Assembly (NCBI GenBank): GCA_028289125.1
Contig: JAQGGZ010000004.1
Span: 46,117 to 110,116 of the forward strand
Direction: 5' to 3'
DNA length: 64,000 nucleotides
DNA from: Candidatus Saccharimonadota bacterium
Lineage (GTDB): Bacteria; Patescibacteriota; Saccharimonadia; Saccharimonadales; UBA4665
The translations under genes and the position numbers were made by a program. Under the pieces are notes generated by a model. That model ran no database searches. It had not been told where the DNA came from and saw nothing but the letters and a program-made list of their open reading frames with translations. Position 1 is the first letter of the stretch. Each line of letters begins with the position of its first letter. Shown here one piece after another: positions 33,896 through 41,764 of the stretch.

Positions 33896-34151
33896 TTCTT
33901 GTGTTTTCCTGAATCAGGATTATAATCATTAGTACCGTAGACGACGGCCATTGCGGTGTCGTATTACCTGTTGAGATAGCCGCAATACGTATGACGTGAC
34001 AATTCGGAGGAGCTTCCTGGAGAATGAGAGTCAAGGGCTTTCTTCAAAATCTTTAGGATTTCTTAATGTTACTTTTCACGTGAACAATGACGTGACCTCT
34101 GTTTCATGCTATAATTTTTTAGATTGTTTTAATGTTGAGTTCGGAGAAATA
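33896..34151 (+). promoter_or_regulatory. valS promoter and structured leader region
   Basis: 256 bases with several signals. TATAAT (33921-33926) follows the palindrome TCCTGAATCAGGA. ATTGCGG (33950-33956) pairs with CCGCAAT (33980-33986), and CGTATT (33960-33965) pairs with AATACG (33984-33989); the two pairings exclude one another. ATGACGTGAC occurs twice (33991-34000, 34087-34096). TTCACGTGAA is a 10-base palindrome at 34075-34084. A second extended -10, TGCTATAAT, is near 34108-34116. GGAG precedes the ATG. No T-box motif is seen. Confidence 0.5.
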
Positions 34152-36701
34152 ATGAAGCTAAGTACTGCGTATTCCCCTGGTGAATATGAAAAAGACATTT
34201 ATGCGTTATGGGAGAAGGCGGGCGCCTTCATTCCTGCTAAAGACGCCAAAGGTACATACAGCATCGTTATGCCACCGCCGAACGCCAACGCTAATCTCCA
34301 CCTCGGCCATGCTCTCACCGCATTCGTTGAAGACATCCCGGCACGTTACCACCGCATGAAAGGAGACGCTACCCTGTTGCTGCCCGGTGCCGACCATGCC
34401 GGTTTCGAAACCTGGGTCGTATACGAAAAGCAGTTAGCTAAAGAAGGCAAGAGCCGCTTTGACTTCAGTCGGGAAGATCTATATGAGCAGGTTTGGAATT
34501 TCGTGGCCCGCAACCGCCAAAATTTCGAAACTCAGGTCAGGGCCTTCGGTACCAGTTGTGACTGGACCCACTTCACCTTTACGCTTGATGACAAGATCAT
34601 TAAGCGGGCCTACCAGACCTTCAAAAACATGTGGGATGAAGGATTGATTTACAGAGGTGAACGCTTGGTCAATTACTGTACTTTCCATGGTACGAGCTTT
34701 GCCGACATCGAAGTAGAACACCGTGAGGAAGCCAGCAACCTGTGGTATATCCGGTATCCGTTGACCGACGGAAGCGGGGAAGTCATCGTCGCTACCACCC
34801 GTCCGGAAACCATGCTCGGAGACACTGGCGTCGCCGTTCACCCGGACGACGAACGTTATGCAGGCTATATCGGCAAGACCGCCAAGTTGCCGCTGACGGG
34901 CAGGGAAGTACCGATTGTAGCCGATAGCTTCGTCGATATCTCCTACGGAACCGGCGCGGTCAAGCTGACACCGGCGCATGACCAGAACGACTACGACGCC
35001 GCCGAGCGCCATAGCCTGCCGAAAATACAGATCATAAACAGGGAAGGCGCCATCAGTGCCGAGGCTCCTGCCGAGTACCGCGGTCTGACAGTACGAGAAG
35101 CGCGCAAGAAGGTCGTCGAGGACCTCGAAGCTGCCGGCGTCCTTGTAAAAACCGAGGAAATCAGCCATGGTGTCGGCCACTGCTACAAGTGTGGCACCGT
35201 CATCGAACCCTTACTGGGGGAGCAGTGGTTCATCAACATGCAACCTCTCGCCAAAACAGCTATCGCAGCCCTGAAGGCCGATGAGATTACCTTCTATCCG
35301 GCCAGCAAAAAAGACCAGCTCATCAACTACCTTGAGGGTCTGCGTGACTGGAACATCAGCCGCCAAATCGCTTGGGGCATTCCGATCCCAGCTTTCCAGA
35401 ACGTCGACGATGCCGATGACTGGATTTACGACGAGCGTGTCGACCAGGAAATCATCGAAGTCGACGGCAAGACATACCACCGTGACACCGACGTGTTCGA
35501 CACGTGGTTCAGCAGTGGTTCGTGGCCGTACGCTACTCTTGAGGTCGGCAGTGAAGACTTCAAACGATTTTATCCGCTCAACCTGATGGAGACCGGCGGC
35601 GAGATTCTTTACCCATGGGTATCAAGGATGATCATGCTCGGACTGTACGTGACAGGCAAGGTTCCATTCAAAGAAGTCTACATTCATGGCTACGTCATGG
35701 CAGAAGACGGCTCAAAGATGAGCAAGTCGGTCGGCAATGTCGTTGACCCTCTACCGGTCATTGAAGAACATGGCGCCGACGCATTACGCATCGGCTTGAT
35801 AACGAACAGAGCGCCGGCCGTCAACCGTGGCTATGATACCGCCAAGGTAATCGGTGGGCGCAATTTCTGCAATAAGTTATGGAACGTCGCACGTTATATC
35901 GAAGATAAGGTAGGCGAGGATTCATTGACTGATAAACCCGCCCCGAAGACGTTAGCTGACCACTGGATGTTGTATAAGATACAACACTCTATACCTGTTA
36001 TATCTGACCATTTGGAGCAGTACCGCTTCAGTGAGGCTTTCGACGTGGTCCATGACCTTATCTGGGATGACCTGGCCGATTGGTACATCGAAGCGTCCAA
36101 ATCAGACAGCAACAGCTCGGTCCTGGCTTACGCCCTGAAGACCGTACTGGCGCTGGCCCATCCATTCGCACCCTTTGTCACCGAGACCATCTGGCAAACA
36201 CTGGACTGGCAGCACGACAGCCTGCTGATTACCAGCGCCTGGCCAAAACCGCTCAAGGTGGGCGACAAGGCTAAAGCCAAGCAGTTTGAGAACATCCAAG
36301 CATTAGTCACCGAAGTCCGTGCCATCACGAAAAGCCTCAAAGCCCGGGGTGTCGTCCTGGAACATGACGGTGAATCGGTCATAGCCGACAACAGCGCCAT
36401 CATACGGCGTCTTGGCGGCCTCAAAGACATCGTAGAAGCCAATACCAGCGGTCTGACCCTTACAAGCGGTCTGACAGCCCGTCTACAGATCGATGACGCT
36501 ACCTTAGCAAGTTATCGGGACGAGTTGCACGCCAAAGAAGCCGACCTTGCAGTCAAGATTACCCAACTCCAAGGGCGACTAAATAACGACTCTTACGTCA
36601 AGAATGCGCCTGCCACAGTCGTACAACAGACGAAGGATCAAATGGCTGAGGCCGAGGCCCAGAGCGAGAGCATAGCCGCCGATCTAGCCCGATTCGCCTA
36701 A
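34152..36701 (+). CDS. valS: Valyl-tRNA synthetase
   Basis: 849-residue class I synthetase. Start ATG 34152 is chosen because CGGAG lies 8 bases upstream and the protein begins as in homologues (KLSTAYSPGEYEKDIYALW); the frame is open further upstream but is not protein-like. HIGH appears as NANLHLGHALTAF, the catalytic KMSKS as GSKMSKSVGN, and the CP1 editing domain has TTRPETMLGDTGV. The C-terminal coiled-coil (DELHAKEADLAVKITQLQ) is present. Zn-type CxxC is near HCYKCGT. The end overlaps the convergent HTH-HAD gene. Confidence 0.98.
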   Translation: MKLSTAYSPGEYEKDIYALWEKAGAFIPAKDAKGTYSIVMPPPNANANLHLGHALTAFVEDIPARYHRMKGDATLLLPGADHAGFETWVVYEKQLAKEGKSRFDFSREDLYEQVWNFVARNRQNFETQVRAFGTSCDWTHFTFTLDDKIIKRAYQTFKNMWDEGLIYRGERLVNYCTFHGTSFADIEVEHREEASNLWYIRYPLTDGSGEVIVATTRPETMLGDTGVAVHPDDERYAGYIGKTAKLPLTGREVPIVADSFVDISYGTGAVKLTPAHDQNDYDAAERHSLPKIQIINREGAISAEAPAEYRGLTVREARKKVVEDLEAAGVLVKTEEISHGVGHCYKCGTVIEPLLGEQWFINMQPLAKTAIAALKADEITFYPASKKDQLINYLEGLRDWNISRQIAWGIPIPAFQNVDDADDWIYDERVDQEIIEVDGKTYHRDTDVFDTWFSSGSWPYATLEVGSEDFKRFYPLNLMETGGEILYPWVSRMIMLGLYVTGKVPFKEVYIHGYVMAEDGSKMSKSVGNVVDPLPVIEEHGADALRIGLITNRAPAVNRGYDTAKVIGGRNFCNKLWNVARYIEDKVGEDSLTDKPAPKTLADHWMLYKIQHSIPVISDHLEQYRFSEAFDVVHDLIWDDLADWYIEASKSDSNSSVLAYALKTVLALAHPFAPFVTETIWQTLDWQHDSLLITSAWPKPLKVGDKAKAKQFENIQALVTEVRAITKSLKARGVVLEHDGESVIADNSAIIRRLGGLKDIVEANTSGLTLTSGLTARLQIDDATLASYRDELHAKEADLAVKITQLQGRLNNDSYVKNAPATVVQQTKDQMAEAEAQSESIAADLARFA

Positions 36702-37561
36702 TCGGCGAGTTCAAGCGCTTGACGGATGCGCTCAATGGAAGAAGCCGGTTCGTAATCATCAAACCAGATGACGCGCCAGCCACGCTTCTCGGCCGTAATC
36801 AGGTTGGGGCGCGAGTCATCTATGAAGAGGATTTCGTCCTCCGGAACACCAGCCATCGCGGCGGCGGCGTCATAAATAGCCGGTTCAGGTTTGACGGCAC
36901 CGACGACCGAGGAATCAATGATAGCGTCGTAGTGCAGGTTTGGCAGTAATTCACGGCGACGCATGCTGTCGATAGCGCCAGGTATGACATTCGTCAGTAG
37001 CCCGACCTGGTAGTGTGAAGCCACCCAGGTGACGAGTTCGGCCATGCCCGGCATAGGGTCAAGAGCATTCAGATAATATTCCTGCCAGTCAAAGGGTTCG
37101 GTGTCGAGCCGGTGGGCCATAGCCTGGCTGAAGTCCTCGATACTGAGGGTACCGCGACAGACCTCGTCGTTGTAATGCCAGAAAGCCGTCTCAATCAGAT
37201 CGGCGCTGACACCGGTGTCGGCCGCCAGATCACTGAAAGCTTTTTGAAAGAACCGTACCAGGCAGCCGTTGACATCGAAGTAGACGAAGCGGATGCCTGT
37301 CTTAGACTGTTGTTTCAGCGCCGGAACGGCCGGATTGAAATCAAGTAATGTGTCCAAAGATGTCCCCAGAGCGGTTGCGATGCTCTGGATCGTGAAGATA
37401 GAAGGGGATTTGATGGCCCCGCGCTCAATTTTGGCCAGCGTCGAATAGCTGAGATTCGCCCGCTGACAGAGCGTTTGTTGGGTCATGCCGGCAGCTTGCC
37501 GGGCAGTCTGTAACTTTTTACCAAGCGCCAACTCCGGCGCGGTCCCCACCATCTGATTCAT
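36698..37561 (-). CDS. HTH (XRE)-HAD fusion protein
   Basis: 287 residues. Residues 14-70 are an XRE-type helix-turn-helix (GMTQQTLCQRANLSYSTLAK, IERGAIKSPS); residues 85-285 are a HAD-IA hydrolase: motif I FVYFDVNGCLV (nucleophile D; second position N), motif II GLLTNVIPG, motif III Lys in GAVKPEPAIYD, motif IV LFIDDSRPN. A DNA-binding head fused to a phosphatase-like sensor suggests a regulator that responds to a phosphorylated ligand. Transcription is leaderless (TATTAT ends 6 nt before the ATG) and overlaps a palindromic repeat, so autoregulation is likely. It converges with valS. Confidence 0.9.
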   Translation of the reverse strand: MNQMVGTAPELALGKKLQTARQAAGMTQQTLCQRANLSYSTLAKIERGAIKSPSIFTIQSIATALGTSLDTLLDFNPAVPALKQQSKTGIRFVYFDVNGCLVRFFQKAFSDLAADTGVSADLIETAFWHYNDEVCRGTLSIEDFSQAMAHRLDTEPFDWQEYYLNALDPMPGMAELVTWVASHYQVGLLTNVIPGAIDSMRRRELLPNLHYDAIIDSSVVGAVKPEPAIYDAAAAMAGVPEDEILFIDDSRPNLITAEKRGWRVIWFDDYEPASSIERIRQALELAD

Positions 37562-37570
37562 GGCTTTATA

Positions 37571-37607
37571 ATACTAGTTTTGGCACAAAAACACCAGCAA
37601 CTAGTAT
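37571..37607. promoter_or_regulatory. Palindromic operator pair at the HTH-HAD promoter
   Basis: ATACTAGTT (37571-37579) and its exact inverted copy AACTAGTAT (37599-37607) are 19 bases apart. The first overlaps the -10 of the HTH-HAD gene and the second covers its -35 region. Placement fits a dimeric repressor such as the XRE protein itself. Confidence 0.55.
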
Positions 37608-37614
37608 AAAACGG

Positions 37615-37797
37615 CTATTTCAGGCCAAGGACGAACTTGAACAAGGTAAACAGTACTAGGAAAACGCCCAAACCAGCGACGCCGGCGCCCAAGAGCGCGC
37701 TCTTGGCATTGCCGTAGCCGGATTGCCGGGCCATCTTCGTATAAATCCAGGTGCCGATACTAAGTCCGAACAATAAAGCGATGAGGAAACTTCCCAT
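37615..37797 (-). CDS. Small two-pass membrane protein
   Basis: 60 residues with two membrane helices (SFLIALLFGLSIGTWIYT and a second from AGVAGLGVFLVLFTLF) linked by a basic loop (KMARQSGYGNAK). No family recognised. TACAAT (37804-37809, minus strand) ends 6 nt before the ATG: leaderless. It lies between the HIT gene (upstream) and the HTH-HAD promoter. Confidence 0.68.
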   Translation of the reverse strand: MGSFLIALLFGLSIGTWIYTKMARQSGYGNAKSALLGAGVAGLGVFLVLFTLFKFVLGLK

Positions 37798-37815
37798 ACC
37801 GGTATTGTATCACCC

Positions 37816-38205
37816 TTACGCTAATTTACTGGCCATCTCTTGCAAAGCACTGTGGTCAGGTTCGGCCGAAAAGTCTGCCTGCACCTGCAATTCATCAGGG
37901 TGGTTGAAGGGTATCAGCTGGACATGGGCATGGGGCACATGTACGCCGATGATTCTTTCGTGTACATAGGTGCTACCAAGGCGCTCACGGATACGTAGTG
38001 CTAGCTTTTTCGTGGTCATCATGACCGCCACGTAGTCATCATCCGGCAGATCCCAGACGAACTCCACAGGGTTCTTAGGCACAATCAGTATGTGTCCGGG
38101 CTGAACCGGGTGAATATCAAGGAAGGCGAACGTTTTGTCATCTTCATATAGCTTATATGAAGGGATTTCACCGTTGATGATGCGTGTGAAGAGTGTTTCT
38201 GACAT
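37816..38205 (-). CDS. HIT-family protein with HxHxQ motif
   Basis: 129-residue histidine-triad protein. Start 38205 is chosen because TATACT (38212-38217, minus strand) ends 6 nt before this ATG; the frame continues to 38331 through a tRNA gene. Typical features: FTRIINGEIPSYKLYEDD, AFLDIHPVQPGHILIVPK, and an HIT loop reading VPHAHVQLIP. The third His is Gln, as in nucleotidyltransferase/phosphorylase branches, rather than the HxHxH of hydrolases. It likely acts on dinucleoside polyphosphates or adenylylated substrates. Confidence 0.92.
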   Translation of the reverse strand: MSETLFTRIINGEIPSYKLYEDDKTFAFLDIHPVQPGHILIVPKNPVEFVWDLPDDDYVAVMMTTKKLALRIRERLGSTYVHERIIGVHVPHAHVQLIPFNHPDELQVQADFSAEPDHSALQEMASKLA

Positions 38206-38244
38206 GAATTCAGTATAGCAGGGGAGGAAATAGGGGGCGGGACC

Positions 38245-38370
<126 letters not shown>

Positions 38371-38502
38371 AAAACGACCTCAGTATTGTATCAGATTAGC
38401 GGCAAGTTTTGAGGTGTCGAGCAGAGGACTGGTCAGAGAGGCTGAAATATGGTAGGATGTCATCTGTTGTACGTGCTGCAAGTGATGTGCCGTACGCAGT
38501 TT

Positions 38503-38579
38503 GTACCCGTAGCTCAGCTGGATAGAGCGTCGGCTTGCGGAGCCGAAGGTCGTAGGTTCGAATCCTGTCGGGTACACCA
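38503..38579 (+). tRNA. tRNA-Arg (anticodon GCG)
   Basis: 77 bases with encoded CCA. Acceptor GTACCCG/CGGGTAC, D-loop AGCTGGATA with A20 for arginine identity, anticodon stem TCGGC/GCCGA around TTGCGGA, so the anticodon is GCG, reading CGC and CGU. Most bacteria use ACG (inosine-modified) for these codons. T-loop TTCGAAT. Confidence 0.9.
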
Positions 38580-38591
38580 GTCATAATCACG

Positions 38592-38621
38592 AAAAAGACT
38601 TCTCTTACGAGAAGTCTTTTT
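38592..38621 (+). terminator. Terminator after tRNA-Arg
   Basis: AAAAAGACTTCTC-TTAC-GAGAAGTCTTTTT, a perfect 13-bp stem with a tetraloop and T-run. Confidence 0.9.
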
Positions 38622-38703
38622 GTTATGCGCGGGTCTGTAGGGAATCTTACTGTCTCCTAGCCCGGCGGAGCTTATAGTGACGTAATAACCTAGGAGGAAA
38701 ATC

Positions 38704-38994
38704 ATGTCGAATATGGATAATACTGATCGATACGCATATATAACGTTGGGTGCTATGGCTGGCATCGCCGGCGGCGTCGCTCTCGGCATGCTCCTTGCCC
38801 CACGCAGTGGGGTGGAAAGCCGCGAGCATCTTCGCCAAAAAGCAATGGAAGCCCGCGAAAAGGCCCGCCACCAATTCAATGAGCGGCGCGAAGACCTGGC
38901 CGACAATCTGACCAAGGCGACCGAGAAGAGCAGTAAGCTGGCTAGCTCCGTGGAGCAGACCGTTAAGAAGCGTGCCAATCAAGATAACGTATAA
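38704..38994 (+). CDS. YtxH-like stress protein
   Basis: 96 residues: one N-terminal hydrophobic helix (YITLGAMAGIAGGVALGMLL, about 12-31) directly followed by APRSG, then a charged, Lys/Glu/Arg-rich amphipathic helix. This is the YtxH (general stress/gas vesicle-like) layout. AGGAGG precedes the ATG after an ACCTAGGAGG stretch also found before the 39104 ORF. TTATAGT-like -10 is about 30-40 bases upstream. Role: envelope-associated stress protein, inferred from family. Confidence 0.85.
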   Translation: MSNMDNTDRYAYITLGAMAGIAGGVALGMLLAPRSGVESREHLRQKAMEAREKARHQFNERREDLADNLTKATEKSSKLASSVEQTVKKRANQDNV

Positions 38995-39015
38995 AATTAT
39001 TGTTAGGGGGTAGGC

Positions 39016-39032
39016 AAAGCGTGGACGCTTTG
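39016..39032 (+). repeat. CAAAGCG hairpin complementary to the 39104 ORF start
   Basis: CAAAGCG-TGGA-CGCTTTG (39015-39032) forms a hairpin. Its arm AAAGCGTGGAC (39016-39026) is also an exact 11-base complement of GTCCACGCTTT at 39106-39116, the start of the small ORF. Confidence 0.55.
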
Positions 39033-39103
39033 ATAGTCTAGAATTATACGTTTCGTACACGAGGTGCGCGAGATAAAAATAAATGTAATCCTAGGAGATA
39101 AAC

Positions 39104-39178
39104 ATGTCCACGCTTTTTCACCTTTCACGCCGTCACTTGAACGCCGTTACTTTCCGGTTCTTTGAACTCTGGCGCTAG
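39104..39178 (+). CDS. 24-residue small ORF
   Basis: ATG at 39104 preceded by CCTAGGAGA, nearly the same leader as YtxH's (CCTAGGAGG). The predicted peptide is 24 residues, basic and Phe-rich (STLFHLSRRHL, FRFFELWR). The stop overlaps the stop of a convergent small ORF. Possibly a small stress peptide or leader; expression not proven. Confidence 0.42.
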   Translation: MSTLFHLSRRHLNAVTFRFFELWR

Positions 39179-39303
39179 AAATCCTGGCGATAAGTCTGTT
39201 TCTGTTCCAACTTTCGTTCCATCCGCTCCAAAAAGTTTTGGCGGCGTTCTCGTTGAACGGCTTCGTATTCACGTACTCGTAAACTGAATGGTGTTGATTT
39301 CAT
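39175..39303 (-). CDS. Small basic helical protein
   Basis: 42 residues, start at 39303 with a strong GAGGAGGAG site 7 bases upstream. The sequence is Arg/Glu/Gln-rich and predicted as one long helix (VREYEAVQRERRQNFLERME). It converges with the 24-residue ORF (three-base overlap). The strong ribosome site is the main support. Function unknown; may bind RNA or ribosomes, as other short charged helices do. Confidence 0.55.
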   Translation of the reverse strand: MKSTPFSLRVREYEAVQRERRQNFLERMERKLEQKQTYRQDF

Positions 39304-39395
39304 GGTGGGACTCCTCCTCATTTGATATTTCAAGTGTACCCCGATACGCCATGGGGGTCTGTTGAATATCTTACAAAGCTTACGCTTAAGGAATC

Positions 39396-39980
39396 CTAAA
39401 AACGGATGCGGCGCATCAGCTGCTCGACGAGATCCGGAGCATGATCTTCAACCGGTAAGCTGTCCGAAACGATATCAATGATAGCTTCTTCGTCTTTGGG
39501 ATCGATATATGCCGAGGTCAGCAGGGCGAAGCGCTTCAAGGGCTGAAAAACGATGCTTGAGAAAGCGCCGTCCTGTACGATTGAGAACGAGCGGAACTGA
39601 TGAAATGGCAAGAACCTGTCGCCGATACTGATACCTTGCTCATCAATCTGATATTGCACCTCATGGGGCTTACGGCTGGCAGCGACACCGAATAATAGGG
39701 CCGCTAGCGGTATGAAACCAGCGGTAATCTTGTCACGGGTTATTAAGAATATAAGGGCCGTGACTACGACTGTGCCGCCACCAAGTATGGCGTACCAGCC
39801 GATGGATTTTTCATGAGCGATAAACTCCGAGGCGTTCCATATGATTGTCCGGGGCGCAGGTGCCTGGCTAAAAGGATGTGGCTGAGCCATATCGTCTGAA
39901 GACATGACGGCTTGATCTGATTGACCAGACGCTTTGGGTTCGTACTGCCAGTGACCTCCCGGTTGAGTCGATGGATCCAT
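39396..39980 (-). CDS. Two-pass membrane protein with PH-like C-terminal domain
   Basis: 194 residues: polar N-terminus (Pro/Gln/Ser, about 45), two membrane helices (about 62-100, IGWYAILGGGTVVVTALIFL and AGFIPLAALLFGVAA), then a strand-rich domain (VQYQIDEQGISIGDRFLPF, FRSFSIVQDGAFSSIVFQP) resembling bacterial PH/YdbT-type membrane proteins. TACAAT (39988-39993, minus strand) ends 7 nt before the ATG: leaderless. Function unknown. Confidence 0.78.
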   Translation of the reverse strand: MDPSTQPGGHWQYEPKASGQSDQAVMSSDDMAQPHPFSQAPAPRTIIWNASEFIAHEKSIGWYAILGGGTVVVTALIFLITRDKITAGFIPLAALLFGVAASRKPHEVQYQIDEQGISIGDRFLPFHQFRSFSIVQDGAFSSIVFQPLKRFALLTSAYIDPKDEEAIIDIVSDSLPVEDHAPDLVEQLMRRIRF

Positions 39981-40040
39981 AAGCAGTATTGTAGCAGGAA
40001 TGGAAGGGAAGTGAAACGAGCGAGGCTGGGCGCTTCATAA

Positions 40041-40080
40041 CAAATAAAAAAGACCAGGCAAAGCTGGTCTTTTTTATTTG
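40041..40080. terminator. Strong terminator
   Basis: Perfect 17-bp stem CAAATAAAAAAGACCAG/CTGGTCTTTTTTATTTG with a 6-base loop. It abuts the CCA end of the tRNA-Ser(GCT) on the minus strand. Confidence 0.92.
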
Positions 40081-40171
40081 GCGGAGAGAGAGGGATTCGA
40101 ACCCTCGCAGGGACTCGCGCCCCTCTAACGATTTAGCAAACCGTCCCCTTCAGCCACTTGGGTACCTCTCC
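40079..40171 (-). tRNA. tRNA-Ser (anticodon GCT)
   Basis: 93 bases with encoded CCA. Acceptor GGAGAGG paired with a CTCTCTCC end; anticodon stem ACGGT/ATCGT around TTGCTAA gives GCT, reading AGC/AGU. Long variable arm (class II). Discriminator G. T-loop TTCGAAT present. It is 55 bases from tRNA-Ser(TGA). Confidence 0.92.
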
Positions 40172-40226
40172 AAAGGGGTTTGACCTGACTAGTTTAACAG
40201 ATGGCGCAAGCCATGCCTAGACAATT

Positions 40227-40316
40227 TGGCGGAGAGAGTGGGATTCGAACCCACGGTACCGTTGCCGGCACGACGGTTTTCAAGACCGTTTCCTTAAACC
40301 ACTCGGACATCTCTCC
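40227..40316 (-). tRNA. tRNA-Ser (anticodon TGA)
   Basis: 90 bases with encoded CCA. Anticodon stem ACGGT/ACCGT around CTTGAAA gives TGA, reading UCA-family codons. Class II variable arm, discriminator G. Lies upstream of tRNA-Ser(GCT) on the same strand. Confidence 0.92.
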
Positions 40317-40331
40317 AGGCAATAGGGGAGA

Positions 40332-41009
40332 TTATAGCAGTTTTTGGGCGGCTGCGAAAACCACAGCCGTGACCTGCGTCGCACCGGCTTCAACCAGGAC
40401 CCGGGCGGCCGTTTCTAAGGTAGCGCCGGTCGTCATGACATCGTCGACGATTATGATGGAGCGGCCCGTTATATGCCCGGGAGATATGACTCGAAAAGCG
40501 GATATGAGTTGGTTCTGGCGCGACTGATGATCCGCGCCGACCTGCCGGGTGTGGCCGACGCGGGCAAGCAGGCGCCGGTAGGGCAGGCCCGAACTCCGGG
40601 ACAGATACCTGGCAATCAACTGCGCCTGATCATAGCCCCGGCTCCGCACCCGACGCGTCGATGTAGGGGCATAGGTGACGATGGAGGTGGGGTCCGTCTG
40701 GCGGAGCAGGGGAGCCATCATCTCGGCCATTTCTATGGCGACACTGCCGGCCCGATCCGACTTTAGCTTGAATAACATTTTGCGCACCAGTATTTGATCA
40801 TAAGAAGTCCGGGCTAAGGTAGCCGTCAAAGTATCATGACAGGCGATACATACCTTGCCTTTGGAGCTGGGGGTCAGACATCTGTAGCATCGGCTTTGGA
40901 CATGAGACAGACTGCTTCTACACCAGCTACATAACAACAGACCCTCATCGCCACAATCCAAACATACGAACGGTGCCAGATAGCCGATAATTCGTCCAAG
41001 CGGGTTCAT
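40332..41009 (-). CDS. comF: ComF family phosphoribosyltransferase-like protein
   Basis: 225 residues. N-terminal zinc-finger-type cysteines (CLDCGDEGLLLCSWC, CYRCL, CIAC), then a type I PRTase fold with YAPTSTRRVRSRGYDQAQ and the PRPP loop IIIVDDVMTTGAT. ComF proteins act in DNA uptake and are needed for natural transformation in several bacteria. It lies between two tRNAs and the hsp20 gene, not in a competence operon. Upstream region 41010-41176 holds promoters for both. Confidence 0.93.
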   Translation of the reverse strand: MNPLGRIIGYLAPFVCLDCGDEGLLLCSWCRSSLSHVQSRCYRCLTPSSKGKVCIACHDTLTATLARTSYDQILVRKMLFKLKSDRAGSVAIEMAEMMAPLLRQTDPTSIVTYAPTSTRRVRSRGYDQAQLIARYLSRSSGLPYRRLLARVGHTRQVGADHQSRQNQLISAFRVISPGHITGRSIIIVDDVMTTGATLETAARVLVEAGATQVTAVVFAAAQKLL

Positions 41010-41113
41010 ACAGGGCAGTGTGAACCACCTCTATTAACTTATCATTTATTCCCGTTGTGTTTATTGTGTTGTAAATAAGGGGTCTGGTGTTGCTTAAGAG
41101 TAAGCGGCTCAGT

Positions 41114-41119
41114 TATACT
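41114..41119 (+). promoter_or_regulatory. Promoter for hsp20
   Basis: TATACT at 41114-41119, giving a leader of about 50 bases before the ATG at 41177 with GGAGG. Confidence 0.5.
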
Positions 41120-41176
41120 GCTATTAATACAAAAACGCAAGTATCTGTAGAAAGACATAACCGGAGGGTAACAACT

Positions 41177-41659
41177 ATGGCGCGACGAAATCGCGACGAC
41201 GATCTCTTGATGGAAGAGGACGAATTAACCGCGGCGTTTTTGGGCGATGATGACTTAGGTTCATCCGCACCGGCGCCACAACAGCAGGCACCAACTGACG
41301 GTACTGACGAATGGGACGAAGAAGACAATGTCTTGCCCGGTCAGTTAGCTGTTGATGTATATGAGACACGTGAGTATCTGGTAGTTAAGGCTCGCACTGC
41401 AGGCGTTAACAACCACGATCTTGATGTCAGTATTTCAGACAATACTTTGACGGTGCGGGGGACTTTGTCCGCTGGCAACGAAGAAGATGTCGAAAACTAC
41501 TTCTTGCAGGAATGTTACTGGGGTGAGTTCTCTCGCAGCATCGCTTTGCCAGTACCTGTCAAAGAAGAAGACATCGATGCCCAGCTCAAGCAGGGCGTTC
41601 TGACGATCAAGTTCCTCAAGCTCAAACAGGACACGGTCAAGAAAATCCAAGTCTTGTAA
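41177..41659 (+). CDS. Hsp20 (alpha-crystallin) small heat-shock protein
   Basis: 160 residues from ATG 41177, chosen because GGAGG is 9 bases upstream; the frame extends to 41087 but without such a site. An acidic Gln/Pro-rich N-terminus is followed by the alpha-crystallin domain (LAVDVYETREYLVVKARTAG, VSISDNTLTVRGTL, then LPVPVKEEDIDAQLKQGVLT). The C-terminal tail is short. It holds unfolding proteins under stress. Terminator follows. Confidence 0.95.
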   Translation: MARRNRDDDLLMEEDELTAAFLGDDDLGSSAPAPQQQAPTDGTDEWDEEDNVLPGQLAVDVYETREYLVVKARTAGVNNHDLDVSISDNTLTVRGTLSAGNEEDVENYFLQECYWGEFSRSIALPVPVKEEDIDAQLKQGVLTIKFLKLKQDTVKKIQVL

Positions 41660-41660
41660 C

Positions 41661-41698
41661 AAAAAACCACCCGATGAGATTTCATGGGTGGTTTTTTT
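41661..41698 (+). terminator. hsp20 terminator
   Basis: AAAAAACCACCC/GGGTGGTTTTTTT stem with an inner ATGA/TCAT pair. Follows the Hsp20 stop. Confidence 0.85.
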
Positions 41699-41717
41699 GT
41701 GGGCTAAAATAGTGCAT

Positions 41718-41747
41718 TAAAAAAGACGCCGGGAAGGCGTCTTTTTT
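41718..41747 (-). terminator. Terminator of the pilin-like operon
   Basis: AAAAAAGACGCC/GGCGTCTTTTTT stem with a 5-base loop, downstream of the last VirB2-like gene on the minus strand. Confidence 0.88.
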
Positions 41748-41764
41748 AATTAGTGACTGAAAGG

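Noticed and set aside
33996..34151. A 52-residue N-terminal extension of ValS
   Set aside because: The peptide is not like any synthetase start, while ATG 34152 has GGAG and a matching homologous beginning; the stretch contains promoter and leader signals.
33896..34151. T-box riboswitch for valS
   Set aside because: No AGGGTGG-type T-box or specifier loop was found.
38380..38590. Open frames over tRNA-Arg
   Set aside because: They are products of tRNA sequence and overlap a clear tRNA gene.
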